This document shows positions 6,163 to 10,696 of a stretch of 10,696 bases of DNA, one piece after another (positions within the stretch are counted from its first letter, which is position 1; every line of letters begins with the position of its first letter). Under the pieces are notes generated by a model, which was not told where the DNA came from, ran no database searches, and worked only from the letters and a program-made list of their open reading frames with translations. Location of the stretch: assembly GCA_947626205.1 (NCBI GenBank), contig CANQRO010000051.1:1-10696 (forward strand), written 5' to 3'. Source of the DNA: an uncultured Clostridia bacterium (GTDB taxonomy: Bacteria; Bacillota; Clostridia; TANB77; CAG-508). Made by a program: the position numbers and the translations under genes.

Positions 6163-6258
6163 CACTTTACAGAAGATTTTGCAATATATTTAATAGAAAA
6201 CTTGCCGTACTATTTAACAGTAAAACTTGCCATATATTTAACATTAAAACTTGTCATA
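6163..6258. repeat. tandem 24-bp repeats, three clear copies and one degenerate
   Basis: Three head-to-tail units of 24 bp lie at 6187-6210, 6211-6234 and 6235-6258; the plus-strand consensus is TATTTAACA then KTAAAACTTGCCATA. The first unit carries a one-base gap relative to the others. A fourth copy at 6163-6186 matches about 16 of 24 positions. There is no unique spacer between units, so this is not a CRISPR array. On the minus strand the period equals eight codons and reads roughly YMASFTVK per unit, interrupted by a TAG, so it may be the remnant of a repetitive coding sequence or an intergenic repeat family. The rest of 6077-6359 holds no gene that I can support. Confidence 0.75.
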
Positions 6259-6359
6259 CAAAGCTGCTTTTTTACATTATATTTTATATAATATTATTAA
6301 TTTTTAATCATTATTTAAATAAATGTGCTTTATCAATTATCTACCTTTATTATATAAGT

Positions 6360-6884
6360 CTAAACTTTTTCAACTATTTTTCCAGGAATTCCTACCACTG
6401 TTACATTATCCTCTATACTTTTTGTTACTACTGCATTTGCCCCTATTTTTACGTTATTTCCTACTTTTATTGGTCCTAATATTTTTGCACCACACCCCAC
6501 CATTACATTATTACCTAAATCTGGATGTCTCTTAAATTTATCTTTTCCAGTTCCTCCAAGTGTTACTCCATGATAAATAGTACAATCATTTCCAATACTT
6601 GCTGTTTCTCCTATTACTATTCCCATTCCATGATCAATAAATAACCTTCTTCCTATTTTTGCACCAGGATGAATTTCTATTCCTGTTAAAAATCTTGCTA
6701 TTTGTGAAATCAGCCTTGCTAAAAAATATAATTTATGCTTATACAAAAAATGCCCTATACGATAAAAAATTAAAATATGAAAACCTTGATATAAAAAAAT
6801 TACATACCATATATTTTTAGCAGCAGGATCTTTATTACTAATGTTCTTTGCATCTTCATATAATTCATATAATATTTTTTTCAT
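6360..6884 (-). CDS. cysE: serine O-acetyltransferase, CysE (short form)
   Basis: It transfers acetyl from acetyl-CoA to L-serine, giving O-acetylserine for cysteine synthesis in the cytoplasm. This 174-residue protein has a helical N-terminus with hydrophobic stretches (about 25-70) and then left-handed beta-helix hexapeptide repeats (about 70-170). IDHGMGIVIGETASIG carries the expected catalytic His85, and VTLGGTGKDKFKRHP carries the second catalytic-site His120. GVTLGGTGK and the closing VVGIPGKIV are typical of the family. It is shorter than the E. coli enzyme (273 residues), as in many Gram-positive forms. GGTGA, 6 nt before the ATG, is a modest binding site. cysK is not adjacent, and the gene is divergent from asnB. 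No long leader or T-box is present. A related sugar or other hexapeptide acetyltransferase is less likely given the GET and GGTGK motifs. Confidence 0.93.
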   Translation of the reverse strand: MKKILYELYEDAKNISNKDPAAKNIWYVIFLYQGFHILIFYRIGHFLYKHKLYFLARLISQIARFLTGIEIHPGAKIGRRLFIDHGMGIVIGETASIGNDCTIYHGVTLGGTGKDKFKRHPDLGNNVMVGCGAKILGPIKVGNNVKIGANAVVTKSIEDNVTVVGIPGKIVEKV

Positions 6885-6930
6885 TTTTAATCACCAATAT
6901 ATTTTATGAAATATCCTAAAAAAAGAAACT

Positions 6931-6936
6931 ATTATA
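6931..6936 (-). promoter_or_regulatory. possible -10 element of cysE
   Basis: TATAAT on the minus strand lies about 47 nt before the cysE ATG, with no convincing -35. It is part of the self-complementary ATTATATAAT (6931-6940), which also reads TATAAT on the plus strand, so the strand is ambiguous. Confidence 0.35.
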
Positions 6937-6992
6937 TAATATATTGCAATTTAAATTTTTCTTGTTTTATCTCAAATTTTTTTATTTTTGCA

Positions 6993-6998
6993 TATACT
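6993..6998 (+). promoter_or_regulatory. possible -10 element of asnB
   Basis: TATACT lies 31 nt before the asnB ATG and would give a leader of about 25 nt. The -35 region is only a T-rich stretch. The short leader leaves no room for a T-box or riboswitch. Confidence 0.4.
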
Positions 6999-7029
6999 AT
7001 TCTAGTAAAATAATTTTAGGAGGTAAGAC

Positions 7030-8877
7030 ATGTGTGGTTTTGTTGGATTTGTAAACTTGAAAAGAAGTTTGCCAAATCAAAAAGAAAATATTATTTCAAT
7101 GAATCAAACTTTAGCAAGACGTGGTCCTGATGAAGAAAATTACTATATAGATTCTAATGCATATTTAGGACATCGTAGATTAATAATTATAGACCCTAAA
7201 AATGGTGGTCAGCCAATGAGTGCTAAGTATTTTGAATCTACATATACAATTGTATATAATGGTCAATTATATAATGCTAAAGAGATACGAGATGACTTAA
7301 TTAAAAACGGATATGAATTTAAAGGATATTGTGATACCGAGGTAATTTTAAAGGCATATATTCATTATGGAAGCGATATTGTAAAAAAGTTTAATGGAAT
7401 TTTTGCTTTTGCTATTTGGAATGATAAAACTAAAGAGCTATTTTTAGCCAGAGATCACTTTGGAATAAAACCTTTATATTATACAATTATAGATGATACC
7501 CTTGTATTCGCTTCTGAAATTAAGGCTATATTAAAATATCCTGGTGTTACACCAATAATTGATAAAAACGGTATTTCAGAATTGTTTGGTATTGGTCCTG
7601 CACATACTCCGGGTACTTCAGCTTTCAAAAATATTTATGAAGTAAAACCTGCTCATTTTATGATATATAATCAATCTGGACTTCATGTCGAAGAATATTG
7701 GAAATTAGAGTCCAAACCTCATACAGACGGTTTTGATAAAACTTGTGAAACTGTACATTTTTTACTTGACGATGCAATAAAAAGACAACTTGTATCTGAT
7801 GTACCACTATGTGCTATGTTATCTGGAGGACTTGACTCTAGTATTATTACTGCATATATTTGCAATTACTATAAAGAAAATAATTTACCCAAACTTGATA
7901 CTTATTCAGTAGACTATGTAGATAATGATAAAAACTTTGTAAAGAGTGATTTTCAACCAAATTCAGACAACTATTATATTGATATAATGTTAAAAAATTT
8001 TCCTACAAATCATCATAATATAATTATAGATACCCCAGAACTTGCAAAAGCCTTAGAAGATGCAACGATTGCAAGAGATTTACCTGGAATGGCAGATGTA
8101 GATTCTTCTATGCTTTTATTTTGTAAAAATATTAGAAAAGGTGCAACAGTTGCAGTTTCTGGAGAATGTTCAGATGAAATATTTGCTGGATATCCTTGGT
8201 TTTTTAGAGAAGATGCATTAAATAGTAATACATTTCCTTGGTCTATTGCATTAGATGAAAGGCAAAAGTTATTAAATCCAGATATTTCAAAAAGAGTAAA
8301 TTTAAAAGAATACATCGATTTTCGTTATGAAGAAAGTTTAAATAATGTAGAGATTTTAGATTGTGATTCAAAAGAAACAGCAGAAAAGAGAAAAATATCT
8401 TATTTAACTTTAAACTGGTTTATGCAAACTTTGTTAGATCGTTCTGACCGTATGAGTATGTATAATGGATTAGAGCTAAGAGTTCCATTTTGTGATTATA
8501 GACTTGTAGAATATATGTGGAACGTACCTTGGGAAATTAAGGCTTTAAATGGTAGAGAAAAAGGACTATTAAGATATGTTGTTCGTGATTTATTGCCACA
8601 AGAAATTGTTGAAAGGAAGAAAAGTCCATATCCAAAAACACATAACCCAACTTATTTAAAAGCTGTAAAAGAAATGCTTACTACTATAATGGAAAAGAAA
8701 GATGCTCCAATTAATTTATTATTAAATAGAGATTATATTTTAGAAATTTTAAAAACTGATGGTAAAGCTTTTACAAGACCTTGGTTTGGTCAATTAATGA
8801 CTGGTCCTCAGCTTATGGCCTACCTTTGCCAAGTAAATATGTGGCTTGAAAAGTATCAGCCGAAAATTGAAATGTAG
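7030..8877 (+). CDS. asnB: glutamine-hydrolysing asparagine synthetase
   Basis: It makes asparagine from aspartate, glutamine and ATP. The 615-residue protein starts MCGFVGF, where Cys2 is the class II glutaminase nucleophile after Met removal. The glutaminase domain (about 1-210) has ARRGPDEE, GHRRLIIID (Arg50), YNGQLYN (Asn77-Gly78), CDTEVIL (Asp102) and LARDHFGIKPLYY. The synthetase domain (about 235-580) has the ATP-pyrophosphatase loop SGGLDSS at 265-271, SGECSDEIFAGY and LLDRSDRMSMYNGLELRVPF. Length and motifs fit the Firmicute AsnB/AsnO group. AGGAGG sits 6 nt before the ATG. It is a single-gene unit, divergent from cysE and convergent with the small membrane-protein gene, with a shared hairpin 10 nt after the stop. 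An amidotransferase for another substrate is possible but not indicated. Confidence 0.94.
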   Translation: MCGFVGFVNLKRSLPNQKENIISMNQTLARRGPDEENYYIDSNAYLGHRRLIIIDPKNGGQPMSAKYFESTYTIVYNGQLYNAKEIRDDLIKNGYEFKGYCDTEVILKAYIHYGSDIVKKFNGIFAFAIWNDKTKELFLARDHFGIKPLYYTIIDDTLVFASEIKAILKYPGVTPIIDKNGISELFGIGPAHTPGTSAFKNIYEVKPAHFMIYNQSGLHVEEYWKLESKPHTDGFDKTCETVHFLLDDAIKRQLVSDVPLCAMLSGGLDSSIITAYICNYYKENNLPKLDTYSVDYVDNDKNFVKSDFQPNSDNYYIDIMLKNFPTNHHNIIIDTPELAKALEDATIARDLPGMADVDSSMLLFCKNIRKGATVAVSGECSDEIFAGYPWFFREDALNSNTFPWSIALDERQKLLNPDISKRVNLKEYIDFRYEESLNNVEILDCDSKETAEKRKISYLTLNWFMQTLLDRSDRMSMYNGLELRVPFCDYRLVEYMWNVPWEIKALNGREKGLLRYVVRDLLPQEIVERKKSPYPKTHNPTYLKAVKEMLTTIMEKKDAPINLLLNRDYILEILKTDGKAFTRPWFGQLMTGPQLMAYLCQVNMWLEKYQPKIEM

Positions 8878-8887
8878 TTTAAAAATA

Positions 8888-8910
8888 TAAGGTGCCAATT
8901 TGGCACCTTA
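8888..8910. terminator. hairpin between convergent asnB and the 62-residue membrane-protein gene
   Basis: TAAGGTGCCAA (8888-8898) and TTGGCACCTTA (8900-8910) are perfect inverted copies around one base, giving a stem of about 9 bp with a 5-nt loop. The plus-strand side lacks a T-tract (AAAGTTTAG). The minus-strand side continues TATTTTTAAAC, so it should terminate the minus-strand gene better than asnB. Confidence 0.7.
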
Positions 8911-8914
8911 AAGT

Positions 8915-9103
8915 TTAGTTAAAAACATTTCTGGTCTTTGTCATATTTAACATACCAAAGTTTAATTCATCATCGCCATTATCATTTTTACGAATTGGAT
9001 TATAGAGTTCTGCATATTTTACACGAACTGTACCAATCAAACTAATAACAGGTATTAAAAAGGGTAATAACGATAACACTACTTTCAAAATAACATTAAC
9101 CAT
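8915..9103 (-). CDS. 62-residue single-pass membrane protein of unknown function
   Basis: The gene has a strong AAGGAGG site 7 nt before its ATG. The product MVNVILKVVLSLLPFLIPVI continues with SLIGTV, so residues 3-26 form one hydrophobic helix. A hydrophilic tail follows (RVKYAELYNPIRKNDNGDDE) and ends FGMLNMTKTRNVFN. No lipobox or cleavage site is visible, and the positive charge after the helix suggests a cytoplasmic tail. I do not recognise a family. It lies 132 nt downstream of the ORF6N/PLD gene on the same strand with no strong terminator between, so readthrough from that gene is possible. It may also have its own promoter: TTGAAA-N17-TAATAT near 9217-9239 overlaps the end of the upstream gene. 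A hairpin lies after the stop. Confidence 0.65.
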   Translation of the reverse strand: MVNVILKVVLSLLPFLIPVISLIGTVRVKYAELYNPIRKNDNGDDELNFGMLNMTKTRNVFN

Positions 9104-9235
9104 ATTGTCTCCTCCTTGCCATTTGGCTTTCTAATACATTGTTAATACGTTTATATTTATTTTAAACTGTCTAAAACTACTAGAACAAGATTATAAAATT
9201 GATTTATATTATATTAACATAATTTAGTATCAATT

Positions 9236-10195
9236 TCAAGCAAAAGTACTTATTTTATTTACATACTCAGTATCTTCTATCTTTGAAAGAGCAAAACACT
9301 TTTTCCCTAAATCTTTAAGTGATGCTCCAATGTGATATAAGTTTTTGTTATCTATTACTATAAATCTATCATGAAATTTATTGGTATATGCTAATTTCAA
9401 AGTAGGATATTGTTTATTAAATTTTTGTATATCTAATTTTCTTATATTACAATTTTGAGATGTTAATATCACAACTTCTACGTCTTTATTTCTCTTTGCT
9501 AACATCTTTAAAATACTATCATCTATATAATTATCTATTATTAAAATCTTATTTTGTGCAGTTTTTATTATATCTATTATTAAACTATATGCATCATAGA
9601 TCTGCCCATCGAAAAAAATTTTTTGTTTAAATTCTTCTTCGTTTTGTTTTTGTAGTTCGTCAAAAACTTTTTCAAATTTTTTTTCATGATTTGGAAGCTT
9701 TCTATCTTGATCTATTAACTTACATTCTATGTTTGATAACCTATTAAATATTTGCGTGTTAGATACTATAAATTTTCTTATTTCAACAAAAGCATCCATA
9801 ATATTTATACTTACTTGGATTGCTATTTCATTTTTTAGTAATCCTGAAAGCATTGCTATTCCTTGCTCTGTAAATACATATGGTAAATATTTTTTGCTTC
9901 TATATTTATTACCTTCTAATTTTGATGTGGTCCCAATTTGTGACCACATTGTTTCCAATTCTCTTTCTGTTAATTTAAAGCAAAAACTTTCTGGAAATCT
10001 TTCTATATTTCTTTTAACAGTTTGATTTATTTTCTTCGTTTCGTAGTGATACAACATAGATACATCACTATCTAGCATTACTTGTTTTCCTCTTATGTTA
10101 TAAATTAAATTTTTGATATTTTCTGTTTTATAATTTGCTACATTATTTACTATATTTGATTCTTCGTTTATTGGAGCGATATTATTTTTTTCCAT
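9236..10195 (-). CDS. ORF6N-domain protein with C-terminal PLD-like domain
   Basis: The 319-residue protein has three parts. Residues about 25-115 are an ORF6N domain, a DNA-binding fold of phage antirepressor-type proteins: IRGKQVMLDSDVSMLYHYET, NIERFPESFCFKLTERE and LPYVFTEQGIAMLSGLL. Residues about 145-190 are charged and probably coiled coil. Residues about 193-300 are PLD-like: FFDGQIYDAYSLIIDIIK, ILIIDNYIDDSIL and FHDRFIVIDNKNLYHIGASL. The usual HxK…D motif appears as His275-x-Arg277…Asp282, so nuclease or phosphodiesterase activity is doubtful. This domain combination is known, but its function is not settled; anti-phage, prophage-derived and regulatory roles are all possible. AGGATGTGATA precedes the ATG. 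It has a near-consensus promoter with a LexA-type box, so it is probably SOS-induced. The flanking genes encode small membrane proteins. Confidence 0.88.
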   Translation of the reverse strand: MEKNNIAPINEESNIVNNVANYKTENIKNLIYNIRGKQVMLDSDVSMLYHYETKKINQTVKRNIERFPESFCFKLTERELETMWSQIGTTSKLEGNKYRSKKYLPYVFTEQGIAMLSGLLKNEIAIQVSINIMDAFVEIRKFIVSNTQIFNRLSNIECKLIDQDRKLPNHEKKFEKVFDELQKQNEEEFKQKIFFDGQIYDAYSLIIDIIKTAQNKILIIDNYIDDSILKMLAKRNKDVEVVILTSQNCNIRKLDIQKFNKQYPTLKLAYTNKFHDRFIVIDNKNLYHIGASLKDLGKKCFALSKIEDTEYVNKISTFA

Positions 10196-10225
10196 ATTAT
10201 CACATCCTATAAATTATTTATACTT

Positions 10226-10254
10226 ATTGTAGAACTTTTGTTCTGTAATGTCAA
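10226..10254 (-). promoter_or_regulatory. promoter of the ORF6N/PLD gene with an embedded LexA (SOS) box
   Basis: On the minus strand, TTGACA (10254-10249) is followed after exactly 17 nt by TACAAT (10231-10226). The palindrome AGAAC-N4-GTTCT (10231-10244) sits in the spacer and touches the -10. GAAC-N4-GTTC is the core of the Bacillus/Clostridium LexA (DinR) box. LexA bound here would block RNA polymerase, and DNA damage would relieve it. Confidence 0.8.
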
Positions 10255-10282
10255 CTACTATTTTCATATTTTTATATAATAT

Positions 10283-10313
10283 TAAAGAGTTCATGAACTT
10301 CATGAACTCTTTA
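10283..10313 (-). terminator. 31-bp palindrome downstream of the 48-residue gene
   Basis: TAAAGAGTTCATGAA and TTCATGAACTCTTTA are perfect inverted copies around a single C, giving a stem of about 13 bp with a 5-nt loop. It starts 5 nt after the stop codon of the minus-strand gene and lies about 30 nt upstream of the SOS promoter. The minus-strand T-tract is short (TTTAATATT), so termination may be moderate. A protein-binding role is possible. Confidence 0.65.
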
Positions 10314-10317
10314 TAAG

Positions 10318-10464
10318 CTAAAGCGAAAAAATAATTGCTAAAGCTCCTAATTCTACTATCGCTGCTATGACGGGATGTGTCTCACCATCTCCATCTTTTA
10401 CTGCTATTAATAAACCTGCAACAATAGTAGCTCCTATAATCCCTATGGCATTTAATGCTGTCAA
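10318..10464 (-). CDS. 48-residue two-helix membrane protein, TTG start
   Basis: A TTG codon preceded by AAAGGAG at 9-nt spacing opens a 48-codon frame ending in TAG; there is no in-frame ATG near the start. The product MTALNAIGIIGATIVAGLLI then AV forms one hydrophobic helix (about 4-22). VKDGDGETH is a short polar turn, and PVIAAIVELGALAIIFSL forms a second helix (about 31-48). This is a helical-hairpin membrane protein. I do not recognise a family; the layout resembles small holin-like or membrane-stress proteins, but that is only shape. A possible promoter is TTGAAA-N17-TAAGAT (10586-10558), giving a leader of about 85 nt. Terminators lie on both sides (10283-10313 and 10595-10626), so it is probably a single-gene unit. 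Confidence 0.6.
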   Translation of the reverse strand: MTALNAIGIIGATIVAGLLIAVKDGDGETHPVIAAIVELGALAIIFSL

Positions 10465-10594
10465 CTTTTTATTCTCCTTTCTGCTTGTAAAAATGTTTTA
10501 ATAAAAGTTGCATTTCTTTTTATATTGCTAATTAGGAAATTATACAATTATAAAGATATCTTAACATAAATTTGCTATACTTTCAACTAATACC

Positions 10595-10626
10595 AAAAAA
10601 TAAGTAGTGCTAGCTACTTATTTTTT
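10595..10626. terminator. strong bidirectional terminator
   Basis: AAAAAATAAGTAG (10595-10607) and CTACTTATTTTTT (10614-10626) form a perfect 13-bp stem with a 6-nt loop, with A6 and T6 on either side. It insulates the 48-residue gene from anything to the right. Confidence 0.85.
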
Positions 10627-10640
10627 ACTTGTGTAACGAA

Positions 10641-10663
10641 AACCCCCTGTTTTACAGGGGGTT
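10641..10663. other. GC-rich hairpin near the right edge
   Basis: AACCCCCTG (10641-10649) and CAGGGGGTT (10655-10663) form a perfect 9-bp stem with a 5-nt loop, the most GC-rich structure here. On the minus strand it is followed by TTTCG, so it could terminate a gene entering from the right. In that direction a frame open at the edge (…LLIARSF) stops at 10666-10664, directly before the hairpin. Hairpins of this kind also occur at IS200/IS605-type ends. The window ends 33 bases later, so the choice cannot be made here. Confidence 0.55.
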
Positions 10664-10696
10664 CTAAAAGCTTCTAGCTATGAGTAGAAAAATTCC

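Noticed and set aside
6163..6258. CRISPR array
   Set aside because: The repeats abut with no unique spacers, are only 24 bp and degenerate, and no cas gene is present.
6323..6535. Plus-strand open frame of 70 codons, Leu/Phe/Tyr-rich
   Set aside because: It overlaps the 3' end of cysE in antisense and has no ribosome binding site; the hydrophobicity comes from the hexapeptide-repeat codons read backwards.
6885..7029. T-box leader for cysE or asnB
   Set aside because: The divergent spacer is only 145 bp and AT-rich; neither leader has a specifier stem, a T-box sequence or a terminator/antiterminator pair.
8013..8315. Minus-strand open frame of 100 codons
   Set aside because: It is antisense to the conserved synthetase domain of asnB and has no start signals.
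9729..10025. Plus-strand open frame of 98 codons
   Set aside because: It is antisense to the ORF6N domain coding region, which has clear family motifs and a promoter.
1..10696. tRNA or rRNA genes
   Set aside because: I saw no cloverleaf with a TTC-loop and acceptor stem and no rRNA-like stretch on either strand.

Overview
The window looks like a short contig from a low-GC Firmicute, most likely an uncultured clostridium. The grounds are strong A+T bias in coding and non-coding DNA, AGA/TTA/ATA-rich codon use, strong AGGAGG-type ribosome binding sites, a clostridial-type MurD (GSDGKTTT P-loop) and a LexA/DinR-type operator (GAAC-N4-GTTC). Gene order is ordinary housekeeping broken up by small accessory genes. 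Both edges look like assembly ends: the left edge is a 52-bp perfect fold-back inside murD, and the right edge stops just beyond a GC-rich hairpin.

Layout. 1-1850 (minus strand): a cytidylate-kinase-like gene followed after 11 nt by murD, which runs off the left edge. 1900-2123 (plus): a 37-residue Asn-rich peptide gene with an 11-bp inverted repeat upstream and a terminator downstream. 2316-2874 (plus): a DUF4160/DUF2442 gene pair, the first gene broken by a one-base insertion, ended by a terminator identical over 36 bp to the previous one. 2954-5840 (minus): uvrA with its own promoter and a palindrome that may bind LexA. 5890-6260: an orphan terminator hairpin, a 44-residue gene of much higher GC, and three tandem 24-bp repeats. 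6360-8910: divergent cysE (minus) and asnB (plus). 8915-10626 (minus): a small one-helix membrane protein, an ORF6N/PLD-like protein and a small two-helix membrane protein with a TTG start. 10627-10696: a GC-rich hairpin at the edge.

How the genes relate. murD serves peptidoglycan synthesis, the CMP-kinase-like protein probably nucleotide metabolism, uvrA excision repair, and cysE and asnB cysteine and asparagine synthesis. No long leader or T-box is visible before cysE or asnB. The most interesting regulatory signal is before the ORF6N/PLD gene: a near-consensus promoter (TTGACA-N17-TACAAT) has a perfect GAAC-N4-GTTC palindrome in its spacer, so this phage-type DNA-binding protein is probably repressed by LexA and induced by DNA damage. 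It sits between two tiny membrane-protein genes of unknown function, a possible small SOS-responsive accessory module. That functional link is inference.
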